Assembly (NCBI RefSeq): GCF_014652235.1
Contig: NZ_BMYK01000001.1
Location: 330,982-394,981 of the forward strand
Direction: 5' to 3'
Length of the DNA: 64,000 nt
Origin: Pseudorhodoferax aquiterrae
GTDB taxonomy: Bacteria > Pseudomonadota > Gammaproteobacteria > Burkholderiales > Burkholderiaceae_C
Shown here piece by piece: positions 20,391-30,567 of the stretch (position 1 is its first letter; every line of letters starts with the position of its first letter). Made by a program: the position numbers and the translations under genes. A model generated the notes under the pieces. That model had not been told where the DNA came from, ran no database searches, and was given only the letters and a program-made list of their open reading frames with translations.

Positions 20391-20512
20391 TTTCGAGACG
20401 GTGGATGCAACTTCCCATTCGGCGTGGCCAGACCCCATGTCTGCCGCGTCTCGATGAGTCGTCTTGCATGCGTCTCATCGATGGGTTGAATTGTGGAATC
20501 CGCGTCTCGAAA
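20391..20512. repeat. 10-bp inverted repeat flanking the upstream region of the DUF4148 gene
   Basis: TTTCGAGACG at 20391-20400 has its exact reverse complement CGTCTCGAAA at 20503-20512, and a partial copy CGTCTCGA stands near 20447. All lie in the promoter-side gap between the DUF4148 gene and yicC. It could be an operator array, but no regulator is linked to it. Confidence 0.4.
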
Positions 20513-20577
20513 GAAAAACCGGCGCGTGGGCAATGCATCGTTTCCGCGCGCTGAACAATCCTGCGCTGCCGGATGAC

Positions 20578-21495
20578 TTACTCGATGTTCTGCACCTGCT
20601 CGCGCATCTGCTCGATCAGCACCTTCATGTCCACCGAGATGCGCGTGAGCTCCAGCGCGGCGGACTTGGAGCCCAGCGTGTTGGCCTCGCGGTGCAGTTC
20701 CTGGATCAGGAAATCGAGGCGCTTGCCGAGTTCGCCGCCCTTCTTGAGCAGGCGCTCGATCTCGTCCAGGTGCGAGTCCAGCCGCGTGATCTCCTCGGCC
20801 ACGTCGATGCGGATCGCGAAGGCCGTCGCTTCCGTCAGCGCGCGGTCCTGCGCGGCCTCGGGCAGGGTGGCGCCGTCGGCCAGCGCCATGGCCTCCTTCC
20901 AGCGGTCCAGGAAGCGCTGGCGCTGCTGCTCCACGAATTGCGGCACCAGCGGCAGGGCCTGCGCCGCCAGCGCGCGCAGCTGGCCCAGGCGCTCGTGGAG
21001 CATGGCCGCCAGGCGTGCGCCTTCGCGCTGGCGCGCGGCCAGCAGTTCCTTGACGACCTTCTCGGCCAGCGGCAGCAACTCTTCGTCGAGCTCGCCCACG
21101 CCGTGCTGTTCGGCCGAGGACAGCCGGATCACCTCGGCCACCGACAGCGGCGTGGCGGTCGGCAACCAGGAGCGCACCTGGTCCTGCACGCTGTTGAGAC
21201 GCTGCAGCAGGCGCGGCGTGGGCTCGGGCACGCTGCCCGTGTCGATGCTGTCGATGGATGCGCGCAGCTCGACCTTGCCGCGCTTGAGCTTGGCCGTCAG
21301 CAGCTCGCGCAGCGCAGGCTCCTGCTGGCGCAACTCGTCGGGCAGGCGGAAGGCGAGGTCGAGGAAGCGGCTGTTGACGGCACGGATCTCGATGCCCAGG
21401 CGGCGCGACGGCTGCACTTTCGCGTCGGTTTCCGCGGGGTTACTGGCGCCACTTTGCTGGGCGCTTGCGTAACCGGTCATGCTGTAGACTGGCAT
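20578..21495 (-). CDS. yicC: YicC family endoribonuclease-like protein
   Basis: The 305-residue protein begins MPVYSMTGYASAQQ and has the YicC N-terminal region (IEIRAVNSRFLDLAFRLPDE near residue 34) and the C-terminal DUF1732 region (GKRLDFLIQELHREANTLGS and the end ISVDMKVLIEQMREQVQNIE). YicC proteins have been described as RNA endonucleases affecting sRNA turnover. No strong Shine-Dalgarno sequence is visible; the in-frame ATG at 21480 is an alternative start. It is divergent from the kinase gene at 21569 over a 73-bp gap. Confidence 0.93.
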   Translation of the reverse strand: MPVYSMTGYASAQQSGASNPAETDAKVQPSRRLGIEIRAVNSRFLDLAFRLPDELRQQEPALRELLTAKLKRGKVELRASIDSIDTGSVPEPTPRLLQRLNSVQDQVRSWLPTATPLSVAEVIRLSSAEQHGVGELDEELLPLAEKVVKELLAARQREGARLAAMLHERLGQLRALAAQALPLVPQFVEQQRQRFLDRWKEAMALADGATLPEAAQDRALTEATAFAIRIDVAEEITRLDSHLDEIERLLKKGGELGKRLDFLIQELHREANTLGSKSAALELTRISVDMKVLIEQMREQVQNIE

Positions 21496-21568
21496 GAGAA
21501 GGTTTCTGGTCGTTGCAAAGGCCAGAGAATAACGGCTTCCACCCTCCGCGACGATTGCAGCCCTTTCC

Positions 21569-22582
21569 ATGACCAAGAGCAAGCCGGCGCCGTTGCGGCC
21601 CGAGACCGTCATCGGTGGCTACCGCGTCGTGCGCAGACTTTCCTCTGGCGGTTTCGGCATGGTCTATTTGGCCATCGATGGCGAAGGCAACCAGGTGGCG
21701 GTCAAGGAATACCTGCCGTCCTCGCTGGCTTCGCGCGAACCGGGCCAGACGCTGCCCGTGGTGCCGTCCGAGAAACTCTCGCTGTACCGCCTGGGGCTCA
21801 AGAGCTTCTTCGAGGAAGGTCGCTCGCTCGCGCAGATCGCCCACCCCTCGGTGGTCAGCGTGCTGAACTTCTTCCGCGAGAACGAGACCGTCTACATGGT
21901 CATGAACTACCTGGAGGGCGCGACCCTGCAGGACTTCATCATCACCTCGCGCGAACTCAAGCGGCCCAAGGTGTTCCGCGAGTCGACCATCCGCTCGCTG
22001 TTCGACGAGGTCCTGCGCGGCCTGCGCATCGTGCACCAGCACAAGATGCTGCACCTGGACATCAAGCCGGCCAACATCTTCATCACCGACGACGACAAGG
22101 CCGTGCTGATCGACTTCGGTGCCGCGCGCGAGGTGCTGAACAAGGAAGGCAACTTCATCCGCCCCATGTACACGCCCGGCTTCGCCGCGCCCGAGATGTA
22201 CCGGCGCGACGCCACCATGGGCCCCTGGACGGACATCTACGCCATCGGCGCCTGCATCTACGCCTGCATGCTGGGCTTTCCGCCGGCCGAGGCGCCGCAG
22301 CGGCTCGAGAAAGACCGCATCACGGCCTCGCTCGCGCGGCTGCGCGGCGTGTACTCGGACAACCTGATCGAGGTGGTCGAGTGGTGCATGGCGCTGGACC
22401 CGCTGTCGCGGCCGCAGTCGGTGTTCGCGCTGCAGAAGGAGCTCAGCCGCGAGGGCGAACGCCGCTACACCAAGCTGTCCATGGGCGAGAAGATCCGCAT
22501 GCAGTTCGATACGCTGGTCTCGGATGGCAAGAAGAGTGCAGCCACGCCCCCTGCCGGATCGGTGAGCAAGACCTCGCGATGA
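21569..22582 (+). CDS. Hanks-type serine/threonine protein kinase
   Basis: The 337-residue soluble kinase has a glycine loop LSSGGFGMVYLA near residue 25, the ATP lysine in VAVKEYLP near 46, a catalytic loop HLDIKPANIF near 166 (HLD instead of HRD, Asp kept), DFGAAR near 186, and an activation segment ending GFAAPEMY. No membrane segment or PASTA domain follows, so it is cytosolic. Its stop overlaps the start of a PP2C phosphatase, a classic kinase-phosphatase pair. The Asp-containing loop, Lys and DFG are all present, so it should be active. Confidence 0.93.
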   Translation: MTKSKPAPLRPETVIGGYRVVRRLSSGGFGMVYLAIDGEGNQVAVKEYLPSSLASREPGQTLPVVPSEKLSLYRLGLKSFFEEGRSLAQIAHPSVVSVLNFFRENETVYMVMNYLEGATLQDFIITSRELKRPKVFRESTIRSLFDEVLRGLRIVHQHKMLHLDIKPANIFITDDDKAVLIDFGAAREVLNKEGNFIRPMYTPGFAAPEMYRRDATMGPWTDIYAIGACIYACMLGFPPAEAPQRLEKDRITASLARLRGVYSDNLIEVVEWCMALDPLSRPQSVFALQKELSREGERRYTKLSMGEKIRMQFDTLVSDGKKSAATPPAGSVSKTSR

Positions 22583-23466
22583 GGTTCTCGGTCTTCCAGG
22601 TCAGCCGGCGCGGTGGCCGGGCCAAGAACGAGGACCGCATGGGCTACTGTTACACGCGCGAGTCCGGCCTGTTCGTGCTGGCCGACGGCATGGGTGGCCA
22701 TCCCGAGGGCGAGGCCGCTGCCCAGCTGGCGGTGCAGACGGTCTCGGCGTTGCACCAGCAGCAGGCCACGCCGCAGCTGGCGCGGGCCAGCGACTTTCTC
22801 GTGCATGCGCTGCTGGCCTCGCACCGACGCATCCTGCGCTACGGCGAGGAGCGCGGCCTGGCCGACACGCCGCGCACCACGCTGGTGGCGGCTGTGCTGC
22901 AAGGCGACAGCCTGACCTGGGTGCATTGCGGCGATTCGCGCCTGTACCTGGTGCGCGGCGGCGCGCTGCTGGCGCGCACGCGCGACCATTCCTACCTCGA
23001 ACAGATGTCGCCCGACATGGCGCGCGCAGGCCGGGTCAGCCGCAACGTGCTTTACACCTGCCTGGGCTCGCCCGTGGCGCCCGAGTACGAGCTGACCGGC
23101 CCGGTGGCGCTGCAGCGCGGCGACAAGATCCTGCTGTGCTCGGACGGCCTGTGGTCCAGCGTGAGCGACGAGCGCATCGTCGAGCAGCTGGGCGCCATGC
23201 CCGTGGCGCAGGCCGTGCCGGAACTCGTGGAGCAGGCGCTGCGCGCGGCAGGGGATAGCAGCGACAACGTGACCGCGCTGGCGCTGGAATGGCGCTCGGC
23301 CGATGCCTTCGCTTCCACGCGCGGCCAGGCACCCGATGCATTCGCCGCCACCGTGCAGGGGATGGATCCGAAGGCCGCCGTGCCCGAGCTGGACGAAGCC
23401 GCCATCGACCGCTCCATCGCCGAGATCAACGACGCCATCCGCCGCACGGCCGCGCGCCGGATTTGA
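22579..23466 (+). CDS. PP2C-family serine/threonine phosphatase
   Basis: The 295-residue protein from ATG 22579 shows PP2C metal-site motifs in order: KNEDRMGY near residue 16, ADGMGGHPEGEAA near 38, HCGDSRLYLV near 115, CSDGLWSSVSD near 190 and SSDNVTALAL near 230. It ends in an extra tail of about 60 residues rich in Ala and acidic residues. PP2C enzymes use two Mn/Mg ions to remove phosphate from Ser/Thr. The 4-bp overlap with the kinase gene shows they work as a pair. The gene for RNase PH follows 42 bp later. Confidence 0.94.
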   Translation: MRFSVFQVSRRGGRAKNEDRMGYCYTRESGLFVLADGMGGHPEGEAAAQLAVQTVSALHQQQATPQLARASDFLVHALLASHRRILRYGEERGLADTPRTTLVAAVLQGDSLTWVHCGDSRLYLVRGGALLARTRDHSYLEQMSPDMARAGRVSRNVLYTCLGSPVAPEYELTGPVALQRGDKILLCSDGLWSSVSDERIVEQLGAMPVAQAVPELVEQALRAAGDSSDNVTALALEWRSADAFASTRGQAPDAFAATVQGMDPKAAVPELDEAAIDRSIAEINDAIRRTAARRI

Positions 23467-23508
23467 CCTGCGCCGGGCGCAGGCTTCGCGCTTGGCGACA
23501 ATCGCCCC

Positions 23509-24237
23509 ATGACTGAATTTGCAAGAACCGGCGGCCGCGCTGCCGACCAGCTGCGCCCGGTGCGCATCACCCGCGGCTTCACCATCCACGCCGAGGGTTC
23601 GGTGCTGATCGAGTTCGGCCAGACGCGCGTGCTGTGCACCGCCTCGGTCGAGGAAAAGGTGCCGCCGCACCAGAAGGGCAGCGGCGAGGGCTGGGTCACC
23701 GCCGAATACGGCATGCTGCCGCGCGCCACCCACACGCGCGGCAGCCGCGAGGCCGCCAAGGGCAAGCAGAGCGGCCGCACGCAGGAGATCCAGCGCTTGA
23801 TCGGCCGCTCCCTGCGCGCCGTGTTCGACCTCAAGCGACTGGGCGAGCGCACCATCCACCTGGATTGCGATGTGCTGCAGGCCGACGGCGGCACGCGCAC
23901 CGCTGCCATCACGGGCGCCTTCGTGGCCGCGCAGGACGCGGTCAACAAGCTGCTGGCCGAGGGCAAGCTCGCCGCCTCGCCCATCGTGCACCCGGTCGCC
24001 GCGGTGTCGGTCGGCATCGTCCAGGGCACGCCGCTGCTGGACCTCGAGTACGTCGAAGATGCTGCCTGCGACACCGACATGAACGTGGTCATGACCGGTG
24101 CCGGCCACTTCGTCGAGGTGCAGGGTACGGCCGAAGGCGCGGCCTTCACGCGTGCCGAGATGGACCAGCTGCTGCAGCTGGCCGACAAAGGCATCCAGGA
24201 ACTCATCGCGCTGCAGCTGCAGGCGCTGGCGGGCTGA
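23509..24237 (+). CDS. rph: ribonuclease PH
   Basis: The 242-residue protein matches full-length RNase [22 protein letters not shown] at the start, [18 protein letters not shown] near residue 62, the phosphate-binding [15 protein letters not shown] near 88 and [20 protein letters not shown] near 117. It phosphorolytically trims the 3' end of tRNA precursors. It is the first of three tightly spaced genes rph, rdgB, hemW, a common order in beta- and gammaproteobacteria. Confidence 0.97.
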   Translation: MTEFARTGGRAADQLRPVRITRGFTIHAEGSVLIEFGQTRVLCTASVEEKVPPHQKGSGEGWVTAEYGMLPRATHTRGSREAAKGKQSGRTQEIQRLIGRSLRAVFDLKRLGERTIHLDCDVLQADGGTRTAAITGAFVAAQDAVNKLLAEGKLAASPIVHPVAAVSVGIVQGTPLLDLEYVEDAACDTDMNVVMTGAGHFVEVQGTAEGAAFTRAEMDQLLQLADKGIQELIALQLQALAG

Positions 24238-24245
24238 GGACGGGC

Positions 24246-24845
24246 ATGGACCTGGTCCTCGCTTCCAACAACCAGGGCAAGCTGGCCGAGCTGCAGGCCT
24301 TGTTCGCGCCGCTGGATGTGCGCCTCGTGGCCCAGGGCGAACTGGGCGTGCCCGAGGCCGAGGAGCCTTACCGCACCTTCGTCGAGAACGCGCTGACCAA
24401 GGCCCGCAACGCCGCGCGCCACACGGGCCTTGCCGCGGTGGCCGACGACGCCGGCCTGTGCGTCGATGCCTTCGGCGGCCTGCCCGGCGTGGACACGGCC
24501 TACTACGCCACGCAGTTCGGCTATGCCAAGGGCGACGACAACAACGTGCGCGCGCTGCTCGAGCAGATGCGCGGCGTGCAGAACCGCCGCGCCGCGCTGG
24601 TCAGCACGCTGGTGGCCGTGCGCAGCCCGGAGGATCCCGAGCCGCTGATCGCGGTCGGCCGCGCGGTCGGCCGCATCACCGAGGCGCCGGTGGGCGAGGG
24701 CGGTTTCGGCTTCGACCCCGTGATGTGGATAGCGGCCTTCGGCAAGACCTTCGCCGAGCTGCCGGCCGAGGTCAAGAACGCCCACAGCCACCGCGGCCAG
24801 GCCGCGCGCGAGATGCTGCGGCTCATGCGCGAGCGCTGGTTCTAG
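24246..24845 (+). CDS. rdgB: non-canonical purine NTP pyrophosphatase (RdgB/HAM1)
   Basis: The 199-residue product from ATG 24246 begins with the HAM1 motif LASNNQGKLAEL and contains FVENALTKARNAA near residue 40, ADDAGLCVDAFGGLPGV near 68 and GEGGFGFDPVMW near 154. The enzyme hydrolyses ITP, dITP and XTP to monophosphates and so cleans the nucleotide pool. It begins 8 bp after the rph stop and its stop directly abuts the start of hemW. Confidence 0.96.
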   Translation: MDLVLASNNQGKLAELQALFAPLDVRLVAQGELGVPEAEEPYRTFVENALTKARNAARHTGLAAVADDAGLCVDAFGGLPGVDTAYYATQFGYAKGDDNNVRALLEQMRGVQNRRAALVSTLVAVRSPEDPEPLIAVGRAVGRITEAPVGEGGFGFDPVMWIAAFGKTFAELPAEVKNAHSHRGQAAREMLRLMRERWF

Positions 24846-26114
24846 ATGTCCGGCCAGGCTCCCCGCGCGCTGACGGAGTACATGCGGCCCGGCCTGCTGC
24901 AGCTGCAGGCCCAGCCGCCGCTCGCGCTGTACCTGCATTTGCCCTGGTGCATCCGCAAGTGCCCCTACTGCGACTTCAACTCGCACGCCGTGCGCGGCGA
25001 CGAGGCCGTGGTGCGCTGGGCCGGTGCCGATGCGCCGGCCGTGACGCAGGTGGCTGCGCCCGCCGAGCTGCCCGAGCAGCGCTACATCGACGCGCTGATC
25101 GCCGACCTCGAAGTCGCGCTGCCGCTGGTCTGGGGCCGCACCGTGCACAGTGTCTTCATCGGCGGCGGCACGCCCAGCCTGTTCTCGCCCCAGGCCATCG
25201 ACAGGCTGCTGGGCGACGTGCGTGCGCGGCTGCGGCTGGAGGCCGACTGCGAGATCACGCTGGAGGCCAACCCCGGCACCTTCGAGAAGGACCGCTTCCG
25301 CGCCTACCGCGCGGCCGGTGTCACGCGGCTGTCGGTCGGTGTGCAGAGCTTCGACGACGGCCTGCTGCAGGCCGTGGGTCGCGTGCACGACCGCCGCCAG
25401 GCCATCGCCGCGCTGGAAGAGGCGGCCCAGGCCTTCGACACCTTCAACCTGGACCTCATGTATGCGCTGCCGGGCCAGACGCCCGCGATGCTGGCGCAGG
25501 ACCTCGCCACCGCGCTTGCGCTGGCGCCGCCGCACCTGTCGGTCTACCACCTGACCATCGAGCCCAACACCTTCTTCGCCAAGCACCCGCCGGTCCTGCC
25601 CGAAGACGATGTCGCGTACGGCATGCTGGACCAGATCACCGAGGCGACGGGCCGGGCGGGCCTGGAGCGCTACGAGGTCTCGGCCTATGCGCGCCCCCGG
25701 CACCGCTGCGTGCACAACCTCAACTACTGGCAGTTCGGCGACTACCTCGGCATCGGCGCGGGCGCCCACAGCAAGCTCAGCTTCGCGCACCGCGTGGTGC
25801 GCCAGGTGCGGCTGCGCGAGCCGGGGCTCTACATGGCGCAGGCCCTGGCCGGCGCCGCGCTGGCGCAGGACGAGGACGTGCGCCGCGCCGACCTGCCGTT
25901 CGAGTTCATGCTCAATGCGCTGCGCTTGCGCGAGGGCTTCGCCTTGCAGGACTTCACCGAGCGCACGGGCCTGCCGCTCTCGGCCATTGCGGCCGGCCTG
26001 GCCGAGGGCGAACGCCGCGGCCTGCTGCTGCGCGACGCAGCGCGCGTGCGGCCGACCGAGAAGGGCTTCGACTTCCTGAGCGACCTGCAGGAGATCTTCC
26101 TGGCCGGCGCTTAG
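24846..26114 (+). CDS. hemW: heme chaperone HemW (radical SAM, coproporphyrinogen oxidase-like)
   Basis: The 422-residue protein has the HemW radical SAM motif LPWCIRKCPYCDF near residue 37 (CxxxCxxC), IGGGTPSLFS near 104, and NLDLMYALPGQTP near 202, with the HemW C-terminal domain. It lacks the CxxxCxxCxC form of true HemN, so it is a heme-binding chaperone rather than the oxidase. An insert of about 25 residues after the cysteine motif (RGDEAVVRWAGADAPAV...) makes it longer than E. coli HemW. The ATG follows the rdgB stop without gap. Confidence 0.93.
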   Translation: MSGQAPRALTEYMRPGLLQLQAQPPLALYLHLPWCIRKCPYCDFNSHAVRGDEAVVRWAGADAPAVTQVAAPAELPEQRYIDALIADLEVALPLVWGRTVHSVFIGGGTPSLFSPQAIDRLLGDVRARLRLEADCEITLEANPGTFEKDRFRAYRAAGVTRLSVGVQSFDDGLLQAVGRVHDRRQAIAALEEAAQAFDTFNLDLMYALPGQTPAMLAQDLATALALAPPHLSVYHLTIEPNTFFAKHPPVLPEDDVAYGMLDQITEATGRAGLERYEVSAYARPRHRCVHNLNYWQFGDYLGIGAGAHSKLSFAHRVVRQVRLREPGLYMAQALAGAALAQDEDVRRADLPFEFMLNALRLREGFALQDFTERTGLPLSAIAAGLAEGERRGLLLRDAARVRPTEKGFDFLSDLQEIFLAGA

Positions 26115-26146
26115 CGCCTTTTCATCCCACTTCACCGGAGCGACCC

Positions 26147-26944
26147 ATGGATCTGCAATTGACGGGCCAGCATGTCTTGATCACGGGCGGCAGCAAGGGC
26201 ATCGGCCTGGCCTGCGCCCAGGCCTTCCTGCGCGAGGGCGCGCGCGTGAGCCTGGTCTCGCGCGATGCCGGCAACCTGGAGCGCGCCGCGATGGCCTTGC
26301 GCGCCGATTTCGCCGACGCCGGCACGCGCGTGCAAACCCACGCGGCCGACCTGCGCGATGCGGCCGCGGCGCTGGCCGCGGTCGATGCCGTCGAACAGCA
26401 GGCCGGCGCCGTGCAGGTGCTCGTGAACTCGGCCGGCGCGGCCAAGCGCACGCCCCCGGACGAGCTCACGCCGCAGGCCTGGCACGACGCGATGGACGCC
26501 AAGTACTTCAGCTACATCCACGTGCTGGACCCGCTGGTCAAGCGCATGGCCGAGCGCGGCGGCGGCGCCATCGTCAACGTCATCGGCGCGGGCGGCAAGG
26601 TGGCCAGCCCCATCCACATGCCCGGTGGTGCGGCCAATGCGGCGCTGATGCTGGCCTCGGCCGGCATGGCCGCGGCCTACGCGGCCAAGGGCGTGCGGGT
26701 GAACGCGGTGAACCCGGGGCTCACGCTGACCGAGCGGCTCAAGGAAGGCTTGGCGGCCGATGCACGGCTGCAGGGCATCGAAGCGGAGGAGGCCTTGCGC
26801 CGCGCCACCGCGCGGCTGCCGCTGGGCCGCATCGCCGAGCCGGCCGAGATCGCCGACGCCGTGCTGTTCCTGGCCTCGGCCCGCGCGAGCTACATCACGG
26901 GCGCGATCCTGGCCATGGACGGCGCCGTGACGCCGATGATCTGA
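26147..26944 (+). CDS. SDR-fold oxidoreductase lacking the catalytic YxxxK
   Basis: The 265-residue protein from ATG 26147 has the SDR cofactor motif TGGSKGIG near residue 13 and the NSAG motif near 91, so nucleotide binding is expected. In the catalytic region GAIVNVIGAGGKVASPIHMP is followed by GGAANAALM where YxxxK should lie: alignment by eye to usual SDR proteins puts Gly at the Tyr and Asn at the Lys. The rest, including VRVNAVNPGL, is intact, arguing against decay. It may be a non-enzymatic or unusual SDR. It follows hemW by 32 bp and is convergent with the SirB1-like gene. Confidence 0.85.
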   Translation: MDLQLTGQHVLITGGSKGIGLACAQAFLREGARVSLVSRDAGNLERAAMALRADFADAGTRVQTHAADLRDAAAALAAVDAVEQQAGAVQVLVNSAGAAKRTPPDELTPQAWHDAMDAKYFSYIHVLDPLVKRMAERGGGAIVNVIGAGGKVASPIHMPGGAANAALMLASAGMAAAYAAKGVRVNAVNPGLTLTERLKEGLAADARLQGIEAEEALRRATARLPLGRIAEPAEIADAVLFLASARASYITGAILAMDGAVTPMI

Positions 26945-27802
26945 TCAGTGCCGTGCGCGCCGCAGCGCGGAGACGCGGTCGGCGATGACGGCCGTGTCGC
27001 GCGCCTCGTCGGCGCAGACCAGGTACTTCTCCAGATCGAGGACGGCCTCGTCGGTGTTGCCCAGATCGGCGTGCGTGAGGCCGCGGTCGCGGTACTCGGA
27101 CCAGGCCTCGGGCAGCAGCACCACGAGCCGGTTCTGCACCGCCAGCAGGCGTTGGGCGTCCGACTGGCTGCGGTGGATTTCCTTGAGGTTGCGCAGCATG
27201 CGCGCCAGGATGTCACGCGGCTTGGCCGACTGCAGGTACAGGCCCAGCGGCACGTCGAAGTCCTCGCCGTGCTCGGCCTGTTGCTGCTGCTTGTAGGGCG
27301 CCAGGCGCTCGACCAGCTCCTCGCGGCTCAGCGACTGGCCGACGAAGGGGTCGATCACCACCTGCCCCTTCGGCAGGTTGACCTTGACCAGGAAGTGGCC
27401 CGGGAAGTTGATGCCGCGCACCTGCAGGTGCAGGCCCTGGGCCAGCTCCATCCAGAGCACGGCCAGCGAGATCGGGATGCCCATGCGCGTGCGCAGCACG
27501 GCATTGAGGTAGCTGTTGTCGGGATCGTAGTAGTTGTTGACGTTGCCGCCGAAACCCAGCTCCCGGTAGAAGAACTGGTTCAGCATGCGCAGCCGGTGCA
27601 GTGGCGGCGCGTCGGCGGCCAGGCGGCGCTGCAGGCGGGCCTGCAACTGGTCCATGTCGCCCAGCACCTGTTGCACGTCCAGCTCGGGGTACTCGTCCTG
27701 GGCCAAGCTGGCGCAGGCCTCGAGCAGCGGGAATTGCTCGTCGCTCTGGACCAGGGCGGTGAAGTACTCGAGCGGGGTCGGGATCGAATAGCGGGGCGGC
27801 AT
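26945..27802 (-). CDS. SirB1/transglutaminase-like family protein with TPR-like tail
   Basis: The 285-residue protein MPPRYSIPTPLEYFTAL has the SirB1-family core: NQFFYRELGFGGNVNNYYDP near residue 70, YLNAVLRTRMGIPISLAVLW near 92, and GINFPGHFLVKV near 120, in which Cys is not at the transglutaminase position. The C-terminal third is helical (ADLGNTDEAVLDLEKYLVCA), TPR-like. Function is unknown. It ends directly against the SDR gene on the other strand, and its upstream neighbour is murJ on the same strand 53 bp away. Confidence 0.88.
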   Translation of the reverse strand: MPPRYSIPTPLEYFTALVQSDEQFPLLEACASLAQDEYPELDVQQVLGDMDQLQARLQRRLAADAPPLHRLRMLNQFFYRELGFGGNVNNYYDPDNSYLNAVLRTRMGIPISLAVLWMELAQGLHLQVRGINFPGHFLVKVNLPKGQVVIDPFVGQSLSREELVERLAPYKQQQQAEHGEDFDVPLGLYLQSAKPRDILARMLRNLKEIHRSQSDAQRLLAVQNRLVVLLPEAWSEYRDRGLTHADLGNTDEAVLDLEKYLVCADEARDTAVIADRVSALRRARH

Positions 27803-27855
27803 CGGTTCTTTGTAATGGACGGGCCTGGGCGCGTCAAGCAAGGACGCCGATGCCC

Positions 27856-29424
<1,569 letters not shown>

Positions 29425-29486
29425 CGCAGCGAGTGTAGCCAGCGGCCAGGGCCGTTCCAGGTGCGCCAGCCGGATCTTGACGCCGC

Positions 29487-29495
29487 TGTTATACT
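29487..29495 (+). promoter_or_regulatory. extended -10 element, likely rpsT promoter
   Basis: TGTTATACT in the murJ-rpsT gap fits an extended -10 (TG-N-TATACT). No good -35 hexamer lies 17 bp upstream, which an extended -10 tolerates. It would start transcription about 40 bp before the rpsT ATG. Confidence 0.5.
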
Positions 29496-29542
29496 GGCGG
29501 GCTTTGCTGGCAACATCCTCAAGCCTTTAAGGAACACATACC

Positions 29543-29848
29543 ATGGCAACCAAGCCGAAGAAGAAGAACCCGCGCCTGGCGTCGGGCCGCAAGCGCGTCC
29601 GCCAGGACATCAAGATCAACGCCGCGAACACCTCGCTGCGTTCCAAGTACCGCACCTTCATCAAGAACGTCGAGAAGGCCGTGGCCGCCGGCGACAAGGA
29701 GAAGGCCACCGAACTGTTCGGCAAGATGCAATCCGTGGTCGACACCGTCGCCGACAAGGGCATCTTCCACAAGAACAAGGCCGCGCGCGACAAGAGCCGC
29801 CTGGCCGCCAAGGTCAAGGCCCTGGCCACTGCTCCGGCCGCAGCCTAA
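29543..29848 (+). CDS. rpsT: 30S ribosomal protein S20
   Basis: The 101-residue highly basic protein starts [20 protein letters not shown] and has the S20 helices with [20 protein letters not shown] and the final helix [20 protein letters not shown]. It binds 16S rRNA early in 30S assembly. TAAGGAACACATACC gives a clear ribosome site, and a terminator at 29921 closes the one-gene unit. It is about 13 residues longer than E. coli S20 because of an Ala-rich tail. Confidence 0.98.
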   Translation: MATKPKKKNPRLASGRKRVRQDIKINAANTSLRSKYRTFIKNVEKAVAAGDKEKATELFGKMQSVVDTVADKGIFHKNKAARDKSRLAAKVKALATAPAAA

Positions 29849-29920
29849 ACCAGCCAACCCGCCCGGGTTGCATCCGCAACCCGCCGTTTGACCGGGTGCG
29901 CTGCCAGCAAAGAAAAAGAG

Positions 29921-29944
29921 AAACCGCCTTCGGGCGGTTTTTTT
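29921..29944. terminator. rho-independent terminator, UUCG tetraloop, after rpsT
   Basis: Stem AAACCGCC, loop TTCG, stem GGCGGTTT is followed by a T run to 29944. It lies 72 bp after the rpsT stop and 26 bp before the stop of the convergent DUF3579 gene. In the other direction the hairpin is followed by CTCTTTTTCTTT, so it probably serves both genes. Confidence 0.9.
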
Positions 29945-29970
29945 CTTGGGCGGATGAAACGGAAGAGGTG

Positions 29971-30288
29971 TCAGCGCTTGGGCGGCTCGGGCACCAGGCA
30001 GGCCTCGGCCACCTGCAGCTCGTTGTCGCGCGCGAAGTTCATCGCGAAGTCCCAGGCCATCACGTCGTAATCGCGCAGGTCGCGGTGCACGATCACGCAC
30101 TTGATGCCGTTCACCGTGGTCGGCACGCACCACGGCGAGTAGCCCAGGTGGCTGCCCGGCTGCGGCCCGCCCGGCCGGAACTGGCTCAGCACACCGGCCA
30201 GCCGCTCGGCCCAGTCGCTGGGGCGAAAGGTGCGTCCGTCGCGGGTGATGCCCTGGATGAAGACTTCCTTGGACGGGGGCGGGGTCAT
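29971..30288 (-). CDS. DUF3579 family protein
   Basis: The 105-residue protein from ATG 30288 starts MTPPPSKEVFIQGITRDGRT and keeps the DUF3579 pattern FRPSDWAERLAGVLSQF, YSPWCVPTTVNGIKCVIV and MAWDFAMNFARDNELQV. The family is restricted mainly to betaproteobacteria and its function is unknown; it has no signal peptide or membrane segment. It is often found next to argD-argF in this group, as here, where it diverges from argD over 279 bp. Confidence 0.88.
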   Translation of the reverse strand: MTPPPSKEVFIQGITRDGRTFRPSDWAERLAGVLSQFRPGGPQPGSHLGYSPWCVPTTVNGIKCVIVHRDLRDYDVMAWDFAMNFARDNELQVAEACLVPEPPKR

Positions 30289-30470
30289 CTGGTGGGGTCG
30301 ATGGGGAAAGAGGCGCTGGGACGCTGCATTGTGTGCAGGACTTCTCGCAAGAACGGTGCCGTTCTCTTGCTGCGGTGCACCAGAGTTTATCCGAGGCGCC
30401 TGTCTCTGCCCTGCCGTCCGCCGCATAGCTGTGATGCGGATTTGTCAAAAAAGCGAGCAATCGCTGCGCC

Positions 30471-30476
30471 TAGAAT
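30471..30476 (+). promoter_or_regulatory. candidate -10 box (TAGAAT) for argD-argF
   Basis: In the 279-bp gap between the DUF3579 gene and argD, TAGAAT stands about 92 bp before the argD ATG. A TTGTCA at 30442-30447 is 23 bp away, too far for a normal -35, so the assignment is weak. Nothing else was recognised in this gap. Confidence 0.3.
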
Positions 30477-30567
30477 CGCCGTTCAGCGGGCCCAGGCAAC
30501 TGCCGAGAGGCGCCGGTCTTGCTGAATCCCCCGTGTTTCGCACCGTTGTACTGGAGAGATCAGCACC

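Noticed and set aside
20464-23466. Open frame of 1000 codons on the plus strand
   Set aside because: It covers yicC on the opposite strand and the kinase gene in a wrong frame; only its final part (from 22579) is real, as the PP2C phosphatase.
23052-26135. Antisense frame of 1027 codons opposite rph, rdgB and hemW
   Set aside because: All three genes beneath it are recognised; the antisense translation has His/Gln/Arg-rich shadow composition.
30442-30476. Full sigma-70 promoter TTGTCA/TAGAAT before argD
   Set aside because: The spacing of 23 bp is too long; only the -10 candidate is kept, with low confidence.
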